Assembly: GCF_020179835.1 (NCBI RefSeq)
Contig: NZ_JAIUDA010000007.1
Span: forward strand, 186,001-250,000
Source: Pantoea sp. alder81
GTDB taxonomy: Bacteria; Pseudomonadota; Gammaproteobacteria; Enterobacterales; Enterobacteriaceae
Length of the DNA: 64,000 nt
Direction of reading: 5' to 3'
Within the stretch, counting starts at the first letter, position 1. Each line of letters begins with the position of its first letter. Under the pieces are notes generated by a model. The model saw only the letters and a list, made by a program, of their open reading frames with translations. It was not told the DNA's origin and ran no database searches. Shown here piece after piece: positions 25,495 to 33,615 of the stretch. Made by a program: the position numbers and the translations under genes.

Positions 25495-26961
25495 ATGAAT
25501 AATCTGTCCACCATGATGAGAGAAATTGAAGGTTATCTGACGCCCGCGATTATCGATTCTGCTCAACGCTGTTCTCAACGCTTACTTGCCGCCCTGCCCG
25601 ATAGCGAAAACCCCGCTAACAATCGCGTGCTGCTCGCCTATGGCGGCGGGAAAGACAGCAGCTATATGGTGGCGTATGTGCGCTACATTCAGGGGCTGAT
25701 TTGGCAGCAGCAGGGCAGCACCTTTCAGCTACGCATCAGCACCAACCGTCATGCGGCGATGAACGACAGCGTGATGGAGAATATTGATCGCGTGTACCGC
25801 GCGTTGCAGATCCACGATGATGATTTTACCGAATGCCTGGTGACCGATGGCCTGCAAATTCGCCACTTTGCGCGCCATCTGCCGATGCCCGACAGCGTGC
25901 GTCAGCAGAATCGCAACGATGTGCTGATGAATGGCCATCGCTTCCGTGCCGATGCGCGATCCACTTTCTGTAACGCCTGCAATCTCAGCATGGTGAACTC
26001 GTTTGGCCTTGCCGCGCACTACGAAGGCGGCGTGGATGTGATCATCACCGGTGATTCCCCTCAGGAGCAAACCGCTTACCTGGCCTGGGCGCGCCATCTT
26101 TCACGCCTGTTTGATGCGCCGATCGCCGACAAATCACGCGGCTTTAGCGGCTTTCTGCAAACCCTTGATGGCGTGGCAGAACGCTATTTCGCTGATATTT
26201 ATGGTGCCGATCAAGTCACTCAAGCGCACCGCATCACCTGGCAGCTTGAGCGCGACCCGCTGTTCTTCAACATTTATCAGGACACCGCCTATGAAGCCGG
26301 TGCGCACTGGTCGCTACTCACCGAGTTCATGCACTTCCGCTTCGATGAGCTGATGTTCAGCTTCTCTGAATCGGACTGCGGTAACCCGACGTTAATGGCA
26401 CATATTCGCGGTCTGCGAGCGGAGACGCTGATGCAGCGTAGCTACGCCGAAGGCATTCGCGAGTATGTGCGCTTTGCGCTCGGCCTGATGGAGAAGAAAG
26501 ATTTCCCACCGCAGCTGATTGCGGAAATGGCGGCGCGTTATCAGGACGATGCGGCGATTGAACGTGCTCGCCAGCGCGCAGCGCAGTTTGCCGAACAGGC
26601 GTTTGGCCTCAACGAAACCCAGCTGGTGTGCATGATCTACTCGCCGTTTATTGCTGAAGGCCACCAGCTCAATGTCTGGCTGCGGCAGCTCAATCAGGCG
26701 CCCGATGAACAGGCGGTTCGGGCGCTGCTGCGCGGCGATAGCGATGACCTGCTGCTGGCACAGCAGCTGGAGCAACTCTCCGGCCTGACGATTGCGCAGA
26801 TGCGGCAATGCTGGCGCAGCGCTCAGGTCAATTCACTGCTGGACGGCACGCGCGGCGATGCGCTCTCACGCGTGCTGCGTTTCGATCCGCACAAAGCAGT
26901 GATTCAGGTCAACAACGGTGCCTTGCAAGACATCGTCACTGAAGTGATCTCCGGGCGATAA
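25495..26961 (+). CDS. PP-loop ATP pyrophosphatase-type enzyme of unknown substrate
   Basis: Predicted adenylating enzyme of 488 residues. The PP-loop signature is LLAYGGGKDSS at residues 47-56, and a second nucleotide-site motif TGDSPQEQ is at 185-192. A Cys-x-x-Cys pair (FCNAC, Cys159 and Cys162) could bind zinc or an iron-sulfur cluster. PP-loop enzymes adenylate a carboxylate, amide or carbonyl so that ammonia or sulfur can attack; examples are asparagine synthetase, TilS, QueC and N-acetyl sugar amidotransferases. The long C-terminal region (residues ~230-488) is not familiar. First gene of a compact six-gene unit and opposite a MocR regulator. A class II glutaminase two genes on could provide ammonia. 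Exact reaction unknown. Confidence 0.72.
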   Translation: MNNLSTMMREIEGYLTPAIIDSAQRCSQRLLAALPDSENPANNRVLLAYGGGKDSSYMVAYVRYIQGLIWQQQGSTFQLRISTNRHAAMNDSVMENIDRVYRALQIHDDDFTECLVTDGLQIRHFARHLPMPDSVRQQNRNDVLMNGHRFRADARSTFCNACNLSMVNSFGLAAHYEGGVDVIITGDSPQEQTAYLAWARHLSRLFDAPIADKSRGFSGFLQTLDGVAERYFADIYGADQVTQAHRITWQLERDPLFFNIYQDTAYEAGAHWSLLTEFMHFRFDELMFSFSESDCGNPTLMAHIRGLRAETLMQRSYAEGIREYVRFALGLMEKKDFPPQLIAEMAARYQDDAAIERARQRAAQFAEQAFGLNETQLVCMIYSPFIAEGHQLNVWLRQLNQAPDEQAVRALLRGDSDDLLLAQQLEQLSGLTIAQMRQCWRSAQVNSLLDGTRGDALSRVLRFDPHKAVIQVNNGALQDIVTEVISGR

Positions 26962-26978
26962 CCCGGTAAGGCAACGCG

Positions 26979-28256
26979 ATGAGAAAGATTTTCCTGCAGA
27001 TTGGCGCCACGCGTGACGGACAAAACCCGTACTGCGCGGTGGCAAAACGCGAAGGCTATTTTACCGTGCTGGCGGAGATGGGCGACTTTGTCGACTATCA
27101 AAGCTTGAGCATTCAGCTGCCGTTCGATCTGATTGTGCGTCTCGATCGCCCGGAAAATCCGTGGGATGTGTTACAAGCCTGCCTGCGCGCGGGGCTGTTG
27201 GAACATCCTCAGGTGGTGCTGGCGGGCTTTGAAGCCTACAACGCCAGCGCCGGTCGCGTGCGCGAACTGCTGGCGGGGCCGGATGCCGGCCCGAGCTTTA
27301 TTCCGCCGGATAAGTACGCACAGCGCATGGCCCTGCGTAAAGCCTGGCCACGCTTCCCACAGCCGGAGTTTCGCTTCTTCGCCTCACCGCTGAGTATTCG
27401 TGACGCACGAGATGCCTTGCTGTATCCCTGCGTGATCAAACCGGTGGATGGCGGTGGCGGATTGGGCATCTGGCTGGTGGAAGAAGCCAGCCAGCTGGAT
27501 GCGGTCATCGCTAAGCTGGTCGAGACCATGAACTACGGCGGACGCGGCTTCAGCGGCTTTATCGTTGAAAGCTGGTTGCCGGGCGACGAATATTCACTGC
27601 AAGGCGTAGTGGATAACGGTCACGCGGTGGCGCTCACCTGCTGTCAGAAGGTGATCGAACACCACATTGATGAAGAAGGCTGTATCAGCTTTTACGAATC
27701 CGGCCATGTGGCGATGGCCGCGCAACAGCTGCCTGCTGCCTTTGCCAGCTTGATGAGCTTTTGCTGCGAGACTTTTGGCTATCGCCAGGGCGCCTTCCAT
27801 ATCGATTTCATTATGGTGAACGGCGAACCCCACTTCCTTGAAATGGGCTTCCGCTTATCGGGCATGGGCGTGGTGAACCTGGTCGAGGAAGTCACCAGCA
27901 TTAACTGGGCGGACGTAGCGTTTCAGATTGAAGCCGGGCGGGGTTTGCCTGCACTGCGCTTTCCGGATCAACCCCTGGCCATTGGCCGTCTGCGTCTGCG
28001 TCAGCGTCTGCAATATGACGCGGCGGAACGCTGGATTGCCCAACATCAGCGCGGCCAGCTATTGCCACCGCTTAATCTGCCCGCGCTGGCCGTTTCGCCA
28101 CGATCCTCGCTCTACGCCGATCTCACCCGCCATGCCGGTATTCTCGCTACCTTCCGTCTTGCCGCAGACAGCCGTGACGATGTGCTGGCGGTGTTCCAGC
28201 AGATTCTCGACGTTCCGTCTTTAGCCACCCGGAGAGATCTTCTATGTGCAGAATGA
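26979..28256 (+). CDS. ATP-grasp ligase
   Basis: Predicted ATP-dependent carboxylate-amine ligase of 425 residues. The ATP-grasp core is evident: lysine and glycine-rich loop YPCVIKPVDGGGGLGIWLV (residues ~147-166), then ESWLPGDEYSLQGVV, and metal-binding HIDFIMVNGEPHFLEMGFRLSG (~270-290). Overall shape is that of BacD-like amino acid or dipeptide ligases and other biosynthetic ATP-grasp enzymes. It begins 17 bases after the PP-loop gene and its end overlaps the next gene by 13 bases, so translation is coupled. Likely joins two carboxylate/amine building blocks; substrates unknown. Confidence 0.82.
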   Translation: MRKIFLQIGATRDGQNPYCAVAKREGYFTVLAEMGDFVDYQSLSIQLPFDLIVRLDRPENPWDVLQACLRAGLLEHPQVVLAGFEAYNASAGRVRELLAGPDAGPSFIPPDKYAQRMALRKAWPRFPQPEFRFFASPLSIRDARDALLYPCVIKPVDGGGGLGIWLVEEASQLDAVIAKLVETMNYGGRGFSGFIVESWLPGDEYSLQGVVDNGHAVALTCCQKVIEHHIDEEGCISFYESGHVAMAAQQLPAAFASLMSFCCETFGYRQGAFHIDFIMVNGEPHFLEMGFRLSGMGVVNLVEEVTSINWADVAFQIEAGRGLPALRFPDQPLAIGRLRLRQRLQYDAAERWIAQHQRGQLLPPLNLPALAVSPRSSLYADLTRHAGILATFRLAADSRDDVLAVFQQILDVPSLATRRDLLCAE

Positions 28257-28954
28257 TTCTGGCATATGGCCAGTTTGATGCGGCAGCGGTACTGGACGCC
28301 GCACGCGCCATGAGCTGCGGCGAAACCGCGACGCATGACGGCCCGATCAAACAGCACCCGAATGGCTGGGGCTGTTTGTGGCTGGATCAGGGAAAGATTC
28401 GCACCCTGCATGGCACCGGCACCTTTGCTGATGCGCTGCCCGGCATTGATGTTGATGCACTGCGTCATAGCCGTTTTCTGGCGGTACATGTGCGCCACGC
28501 CACGCTGAGCAAAAATCATGGCATTGAGTTTTCTCATCCGCTGTGGCGCACCAGCGGCGCGACGCAGTGGTACATGATGCACAACGGCTTTTTACCTACG
28601 GTTTATGCCCAACTGGGCATGGCGGAATCGCGCTTTGACTCCGCCGAATACCTGGAATACATCGTTGATCAGGCGACGCCTGCCGATTTTACCCGTGACT
28701 ACCTGCGCAGCAAGATGGCGCGGGTGGCACCCGGCGGCAGCGCGGCCAATGCCATTTTCGTCACGCGCGATAAGGCCTGGGCGTGGCAGTGGCATCCCGA
28801 TGACACCCCTTATCCTGACTATTTTACGCTGCACCATTATCAAAACAGCCACACCACTTTTATCTCTTCTGAACCTATTACTGCATTGGGCACGGCGTCT
28901 GACTGGCGTCGCATGAGCAACCATGAACTTTATGAATTTCCATTGGGGGAGTGA
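28244..28954 (+). CDS. Class II glutamine amidotransferase (EgtC/YafJ-like)
   Basis: Ntn-hydrolase of 236 residues. Removal of the initiator methionine would expose Cys2 (MCRMILAYG), the nucleophile. Other motifs are HPNGWGCLWL, HVRHATLSKN, FSHPLW and MMHNGFLP, as in the stand-alone glutaminase-like group with EgtC and YafJ. Family members free ammonia from glutamine or hydrolyse gamma-glutamyl amides. Here it could feed ammonia to the PP-loop enzyme or remove a gamma-glutamyl protecting group. It overlaps the ATP-grasp gene by 13 bases and has a GGAGAG ribosome site inside that gene. Confidence 0.85.
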   Translation: MCRMILAYGQFDAAAVLDAARAMSCGETATHDGPIKQHPNGWGCLWLDQGKIRTLHGTGTFADALPGIDVDALRHSRFLAVHVRHATLSKNHGIEFSHPLWRTSGATQWYMMHNGFLPTVYAQLGMAESRFDSAEYLEYIVDQATPADFTRDYLRSKMARVAPGGSAANAIFVTRDKAWAWQWHPDDTPYPDYFTLHHYQNSHTTFISSEPITALGTASDWRRMSNHELYEFPLGE

Positions 28955-28959
28955 TCAAC

Positions 28960-29760
28960 ATGGCCATTTTCAATCAGATACGCGTTATCCATCCAAAGAT
29001 GTTTGTTGAAAGCACCTGGCTGGATGACATCGTGACAGCGCGCGTACCGTTGCTGGTACTGCGCAACTTCCTCACGCCACAAGTCCGCGAAGCGGTGGTG
29101 GACGATCTGCAACAGTGTCGCGAACAAGTGCGTGTATCGCGTTATCCGAATGGTGCGCTGACCACGCTGGGCCCCTATCTGGCTAAACACACCGCCGCAC
29201 CAGAAAACTACTTCACCGAGCTGCGCGACATTCAGCCTGCGCTGCCGCCGTCACTGCACTGTCTGCGTGACCAGGTTTACAACTGGGTGAAGCACTCATT
29301 ACGTCTGGAGAGTCTGCAAACCGCCAGCGAGCCTGCGCTGGGTGATTACGCCGGTTCGATAGTCCGCTTCCATGCCAATGGCGTGGCCAACCCACTGCAT
29401 AACGACAACATCATGCGCGATGCAGCGGGCAGTGGTTTGGCCGTCACCAACATTCTGCATCAGCTGAGCTGTGTGGTCTGTCTGCAGGAGTGTAATGCGG
29501 GTGGCGAGCTGCGCATTTTCAATAAGAAGTGGCATCCGGTGGATGAACGCTTCAAAACGCCGGGTGAACTCGGCTATCAGACCGGTGTGATTGAGCAAAG
29601 CGAGGCGTGTGAGTTCTCTCCTCGCAGCGGCGATATCTATCTGTTTAATCCTGCTTTTTATCACGAGATTGATCGCGTGGAAGGCGACACGCGCATCACC
29701 ATGGGCTTTTTCTTTGGCCTGACCGACAAAAAAATGAAGCACGCCATAGCCTGGAGTTAA
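28960..29760 (+). CDS. 2-oxoglutarate/Fe(II)-dependent oxygenase
   Basis: Predicted non-haem iron oxygenase of 266 residues. The jelly-roll metal triad is visible as HND (His147, Asp149) in NPLHNDN and His235 in NPAFYHEID, with Arg245 in DTRITMG for the 2-oxoglutarate carboxylate. The pattern resembles prolyl-4-hydroxylase-like 2OG oxygenases; hydroxylation, desaturation or ring formation are all possible. The ATG at 28960 is preferred: it follows GGGGGAG by 7 bases. A GTG at 28951 overlaps the glutaminase stop. Position inside the unit implies it tailors the product. Confidence 0.82.
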   Translation: MAIFNQIRVIHPKMFVESTWLDDIVTARVPLLVLRNFLTPQVREAVVDDLQQCREQVRVSRYPNGALTTLGPYLAKHTAAPENYFTELRDIQPALPPSLHCLRDQVYNWVKHSLRLESLQTASEPALGDYAGSIVRFHANGVANPLHNDNIMRDAAGSGLAVTNILHQLSCVVCLQECNAGGELRIFNKKWHPVDERFKTPGELGYQTGVIEQSEACEFSPRSGDIYLFNPAFYHEIDRVEGDTRITMGFFFGLTDKKMKHAIAWS

Positions 29761-29787
29761 CGCCGGGCCTTCGACGAGGAGATGGAC

Positions 29788-30288
29788 ATGAATACCTACG
29801 AAAAAATCACCGCCCTGCTGGATCAACACCACGCAGACTATCGCGTGGTGGAGCATGAGGCCATCGGTCAGACCGATGTGATCAGTGGCATTCGCGGCAA
29901 CGATCTTAATCAGGCGGCCAAAGCGATGGTGCTGGAAGTGACCATGCCGGACGGTGCCGACGCGCGTTACCTGCTGGCGATTGTGCCGGGCGACTGCAAG
30001 ATCAACTTCAAAAGCGCCGCGCGCGCCATTGGTGGCAAGAAGTCGAGCTTTGCCGCGCCAGAGAAAGCACAGGAGCTGACGCAGTGTGTGATGGGCGCGG
30101 TGCCGCCCTTTAGTTTTGATGACCGACTGGCGCTGCGCGTCGATACGCGCCTGCGTGATGTCGGCACATTATGGTTTAACGCCGGTGCGCTGGAGCGTTC
30201 CGTGGCGCTGAATGTGGATGATTTCTTTGGTGTTGTCGGCGATGACTGTTGTGCAGATATTGCCACTCCGATGACGGCGACTGCCTGA
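29788..30288 (+). CDS. YbaK/ProX-type aminoacyl-tRNA deacylase domain protein
   Basis: Single-domain editing-type protein of 166 residues. It has the YbaK-fold marks: QAAKAMVLEV, the lysine-containing INFKSAARAIGGKKSSFA region, and GAVPPFSFDDRL. YbaK, ProXp-ala and relatives hydrolyse amino acids wrongly attached to tRNA, for example Cys or Ala on tRNA-Pro. Within a pathway that seems to make an amino-acid-like compound, it may protect the producer by clearing tRNAs charged with the product. It starts at the ATG at 29788, 6 bases after AGGAG (an ATG at 29782 is too close). Confidence 0.82.
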   Translation: MNTYEKITALLDQHHADYRVVEHEAIGQTDVISGIRGNDLNQAAKAMVLEVTMPDGADARYLLAIVPGDCKINFKSAARAIGGKKSSFAAPEKAQELTQCVMGAVPPFSFDDRLALRVDTRLRDVGTLWFNAGALERSVALNVDDFFGVVGDDCCADIATPMTATA

Positions 30289-30311
30289 AACGGCTGCAGT
30301 AAGGAACGAGT

Positions 30312-31217
30312 ATGTCAGTAAAAGATATGATGTTAGCCCTGTGCGTGGTGGTGGCGTGGGGCGTGAATTTCGTGGTGATCAAACTGGGCCTGCACGATAT
30401 GCCGCCGTTTCTGCTGGCGGGATTGCGTTTTGCGTTAGTGGCGTTCCCGGCGATCTTCTTTGTGAAGCGGCCGCAGATCCCCCTGCGCTGGCTGATCGTG
30501 TACGGCATGACCATCAGCTTTGGCCAGTTCGCCTTTCTGTTTCTGGCGATTAAACTCGGCATGCCTGCGGGGCTGGCCTCACTGGTGTTGCAGGCACAGG
30601 CATTCTTTACGCTGCTGTTGGGTGCACTGTTACTGGCGGAGAAATTGCGCTGGAACCACATCGCCGGGATTTTAGTGGCGACACTGGGCATGTTTATGCT
30701 GGCAACCGCCGGCATGGAGGGGCAAACCACGGCAGGGATTACGCTGACCACCATGATGCTGACGCTGGCGGCCGCGCTGTCCTGGGGACTGGGCAATATC
30801 ACCAACAAAATCATTTTGCGTAATCGTAAGGTGCCGGTGATGTCGCTGGTGGTGTGGAGTGCGCTGGTGCCGGTGGTGCCCTTTTTTGCCTGCTCGTGGT
30901 GGTTTGATGGCGAAGCGGCAATCGTCACCAGCCTGCTGAATATCTCGTTGCAGACCATACTTGCACTGATTTATCTCGCGTTTGTTGCCACCATTGTCGG
31001 CTACGCCATTTGGGGCAATCTTCTCGGTCGTTATGAGACCTGGCGTGTGGCGCCTCTTTCACTGCTGGTGCCGGTGGTGGGTATTCTCAGTGCCGCGCTG
31101 GTGTTGGGAGAAACCTTGTCATCACAGGAGATCCTCGGTGCGTCAGTGATTATTCTTGGCCTGCTGGTGAACGTGTTTGGTGGGATGGTGAGCCAGCGAT
31201 TATGGGTGCGCACTTGA
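30312..31217 (+). CDS. eamA: EamA-type exporter (cysteine/O-acetylserine family)
   Basis: Inner-membrane exporter of 301 residues with ten predicted helices in two EamA repeats. It is very close to E. coli EamA (YdeD): WGVNFVVIKLGLHDMPPFLLAGLRF, GMPAGLASLVLQAQAFFT and GRYETWRVAPLSLLVPVVG are shared. EamA exports cysteine and O-acetylserine. As last gene of the MocR-linked unit, 23 bases after the deacylase gene and followed by a strong terminator, it may here export the pathway product, possibly a cysteine- or serine-like compound. It could also be the ancestral eamA drawn into the unit. Confidence 0.9.
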   Translation: MSVKDMMLALCVVVAWGVNFVVIKLGLHDMPPFLLAGLRFALVAFPAIFFVKRPQIPLRWLIVYGMTISFGQFAFLFLAIKLGMPAGLASLVLQAQAFFTLLLGALLLAEKLRWNHIAGILVATLGMFMLATAGMEGQTTAGITLTTMMLTLAAALSWGLGNITNKIILRNRKVPVMSLVVWSALVPVVPFFACSWWFDGEAAIVTSLLNISLQTILALIYLAFVATIVGYAIWGNLLGRYETWRVAPLSLLVPVVGILSAALVLGETLSSQEILGASVIILGLLVNVFGGMVSQRLWVRT

Positions 31218-31229
31218 TCTGCAGAAACA

Positions 31230-31255
31230 AAAACGCCGCATTTCTGCGGCGTTTT
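31230..31255. terminator. Bidirectional terminator between eamA and ibpA
   Basis: 11-bp stem AAAACGCCGCA / TGCGGCGTTTT with a 4-base loop, flanked by an A-tract and a T-tract. It stops both the six-gene unit and ibpA. Confidence 0.93.
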
Positions 31256-31273
31256 CTTCTCTACACAACATCC

Positions 31274-31690
31274 TTAATTCAGGATTTCAATCCGGCGCGG
31301 TTTCGCCTCTTCTGGAACGATACGTTCCAGATCGATGCTCAGCAGGCCCAGTTCGAGACGCGCATCGCGCACCACGATATGATCCGCCAGCTGGAATTTG
31401 CGCTCAAAATTACGCTCGGCGATACCCTGATACAGGTATTTGCGCTCCGGTTGCTCTTCCGGATGCGCGCCGCGAATAACCAGCACGTTGTCGTGTGAGG
31501 TGATATCTAACTCGCTCTGGGCAAAGCCCGCCACGGCAATGGTGATGCGATAGTGGTTTTCATCCACCAGCTCGACATTGTAAGGAGGATAGCCACCATT
31601 GGCCTGGTTCTGATTGGACTCAAGCAAGCTAAACAGACGGTCGAAACCAATAGCAGAACGATAAAGCGGAGTGAGATCAAAGTTACGCAT
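31274..31690 (-). CDS. ibpA: IbpA, small heat-shock protein
   Basis: Aggregase-type chaperone that coats misfolded proteins for release by DnaK and ClpB. 138 residues from the ATG at 31690 ([20 protein letters not shown]), nearly the same as E. coli IbpA. The alpha-crystallin domain covers residues ~35-125 ([35 protein letters not shown]), and the C-terminal PRRIEILN carries the I-x-I/L anchoring motif. The frame continues upstream to 32047 but that part is promoter and leader DNA. No ibpB follows; downstream is a terminator and eamA. Confidence 0.97.
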   Translation of the reverse strand: MRNFDLTPLYRSAIGFDRLFSLLESNQNQANGGYPPYNVELVDENHYRITIAVAGFAQSELDITSHDNVLVIRGAHPEEQPERKYLYQGIAERNFERKFQLADHIVVRDARLELGLLSIDLERIVPEEAKPRRIEILN

Positions 31691-31697
31691 AAAAAGA

Positions 31698-31714
31698 CTC
31701 CTGAAAATCAGCAA
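31698..31714 (-). promoter_or_regulatory. ROSE-like RNA thermometer hairpin of ibpA
   Basis: In the ibpA leader, TTGCT (minus strand, 31710-31714) can pair imperfectly with the AGGAG ribosome site (31698-31702), the short ROSE arrangement known from ibpA mRNAs. Heat would open it. The full leader runs roughly 31691-31790; a longer upstream stem is likely but not resolved by eye. Confidence 0.72.
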
Positions 31715-31795
31715 GTTTTGGCAACCTTCCACCATGGACAGGTTGTGTGGCCCGCTGCTGTCCCTGTCGGCAACAGCAACGCTACCCAGAGGTAA

Positions 31796-31823
31796 AAGTG
31801 GGTGCGCTTTGATCGCTTTCAAG
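31796..31823 (-). promoter_or_regulatory. Heat-shock (sigma-32) promoter of ibpA
   Basis: On the minus strand CTTGAAA (31817-31823) and CCCACTT (31796-31802) are separated by 14 bases, matching the sigma-32 pattern CTTGAA...CCCCAT. It gives a leader of about 100 bases, like E. coli ibpA. Confidence 0.85.
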
Positions 31824-31967
31824 GGCAGTACGTATTTTTTTGCAGCAATTTTGACGAAATAGCATACACTCAGGAATTCTTCGCCTGCATAGCACGACAT
31901 CGCCACAGAGCTTTGCTGCTGCAGGAGACACACTCCAGCCAGAGGTGATGGCTGTAGGGATGATGAA

Positions 31968-32315
31968 ATGAAAATGATGAAAAGCTTTCCGCTCACCGGC
32001 CTGCTGGTCTGTGGCGTCTTGACTACTTCGGGTTGCTCCAGCGTCATGACTCACACCGGCGCCAGCCAGGGTTATTATCCCGGCACACGCGCCAGCGCGG
32101 ATATGATTGCCGACGATAATACCAGTTGGGCGATCAAGCCACTGGCGGCCATCGATCTGCCGTTTTCTGCGGTGTTAGATACGATTCTGTTGCCGTGGGA
32201 TTACTTTCGTTCTGACAATAATTCGGCGCATGACCGTGTGCTGCAGAGTGAAAAAATGGCTGGCACCGATGCCAGCCTGGCGACTGCCGCTGCTATGCCT
32301 TCGACGTCGCACTGA
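31968..32315 (+). CDS. yidQ: YidQ, YceK/YidQ-family lipoprotein
   Basis: Small lipoprotein of 115 residues. Lipobox TSGC with the lipidated cysteine near residue 23 after a hydrophobic signal. The body has [12 protein letters not shown] and the family segment [22 protein letters not shown] (DUF1375). Function not established. Divergent from ibpA as in E. coli, and its 3' end overlaps the convergent yidR by 23 bases. Starts 7 bases after AGGGA. Confidence 0.9.
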   Translation: MKMMKSFPLTGLLVCGVLTTSGCSSVMTHTGASQGYYPGTRASADMIADDNTSWAIKPLAAIDLPFSAVLDTILLPWDYFRSDNNSAHDRVLQSEKMAGTDASLATAAAMPSTSH

Positions 32316-33555
32316 CGCAGAACAGCTGACGCCAGCCCTCAATTTCCCGCATATATGCGATCTGTTTGCCGTCCGGTGACCACACTACCGCATCACCGGA
32401 AGGCGGCTGGCCGCTGCGTTTGGTTAAGCGTGTGCAGTGCCTGGTCGCTACCTCACAGCGCATCACGCTGTTATCGCAAATAAACGCGATTGCCTCGCCT
32501 GACGGCTGCCAGCTGAATGCAGACTGAATGCTGCTACTGAGCTGCGTGATTTGACGCGCTTCACCACCGTTGGGCGAGACACTCCACAGCTGTACGACAT
32601 CATCATCGTCCTTCATCAGGAAGGCGATGGCACTGCCGTCCGGCGATGCGCGCAACCAGTGACGTGGCTGCAAAGCTAGTCCTTTGCTGTGGGTGATGCG
32701 GCGCTGCTGCACACCGGCAGGCGGCGCAGGCAGTTTATCCACCGTGCCCTGCAAGGGAGTTGCGCCAGGTTTGGCGTAATCGCTTAGCGCCTCGGGCAAA
32801 TCCACCACAAACACTTCCGGTACTTTATCGCCGTTGGCAGTACGCGTATCGCCGATAAACGCCAGCGCCCAACGTTGCCAGCTGCCATCGGGTTTTCGAT
32901 ACCCACGCTCGCCAACCCAGCCCTCTTCATAAGCGCGGTCAATCTGATCGCTGCCCGGCTGCGGATCGCGCGTGGTCTGACTCACCAGCACGCAGTAATG
33001 GCTGCCATCATATTCCCGTGGATGCTGTTTCGGCGGACACACCGGGTGCAGCGGCACGGCCACGCCGACATTGCGCAGATCCTCACACGCATCTTTTTCA
33101 TGCATCACATGGTCGTTATAGGTAAAGCTGAGGCGCGATCCGTCTGGGCTGAACACATGGACATGCGAGCCGCCGCGCAATGCACCGGGCGTATAAGGTG
33201 CAGTGATGTCGCAGGCGTCGAGGTTTTCCGCATTGCCCTGTTGCACGATGACGCCACGACGATGATGAAAATCGTAATGCCAGTGCGCATCCGGATGCTC
33301 CGGGCCATGGATACACACATAGCGCGGCGGCATGTCCGGGCTCACCGTCACCACGCCGACATGTGCACCCTCGCGAGCCTGATATAACACCTCGACTGCA
33401 CCGCTCGCCACGTTGACGCGTTCGATGGTCAAGCTGGTAAATGACGCGCCGGAGGGACGCACATCAAACGCCAGCCACTGGCTGTCTGCGGTCCAGACGT
33501 TGATATTGGTGAGCTGATGCTGACGCTCTGCAAAGGTGAGTTGTTTTTCTGACAT
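32293..33555 (-). CDS. yidR: YidR, DUF3748 beta-propeller-like protein
   Basis: Protein of 420 residues matching E. coli YidR: LTNINVWTADSQWLAFDVRPSGASFT, HVGVVTVSPD, HYDFHHRRGVIV and LRGGSHVHVFSPDG. Several WSPDGKQIAYM / SPDGSAIAFLM-type repeats point to a TolB-like propeller. Molecular role unknown. No signal peptide is evident. Next to yidQ and ibpA as in E. coli. Confidence 0.92.
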   Translation of the reverse strand: MSEKQLTFAERQHQLTNINVWTADSQWLAFDVRPSGASFTSLTIERVNVASGAVEVLYQAREGAHVGVVTVSPDMPPRYVCIHGPEHPDAHWHYDFHHRRGVIVQQGNAENLDACDITAPYTPGALRGGSHVHVFSPDGSRLSFTYNDHVMHEKDACEDLRNVGVAVPLHPVCPPKQHPREYDGSHYCVLVSQTTRDPQPGSDQIDRAYEEGWVGERGYRKPDGSWQRWALAFIGDTRTANGDKVPEVFVVDLPEALSDYAKPGATPLQGTVDKLPAPPAGVQQRRITHSKGLALQPRHWLRASPDGSAIAFLMKDDDDVVQLWSVSPNGGEARQITQLSSSIQSAFSWQPSGEAIAFICDNSVMRCEVATRHCTRLTKRSGQPPSGDAVVWSPDGKQIAYMREIEGWRQLFCVSATSKA

Positions 33556-33615
33556 GGGGCAACCTTACATCCAACAGTTGCCGAACAAACTACGCGATTA
33601 TGGAGGGAGGTGCAG

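Noticed and set aside
25495-31217. Known cluster such as 6-thioguanine, dapdiamide or pantaphos biosynthesis
   Set aside because: None of these, as I recall them, combines PP-loop, ATP-grasp, class II glutaminase, 2OG oxygenase, YbaK and EamA in this order. A database comparison would settle it.
31691-32047. N-terminal extension of IbpA
   Set aside because: The in-frame upstream region is the sigma-32 promoter and thermometer leader and overlaps yidQ.
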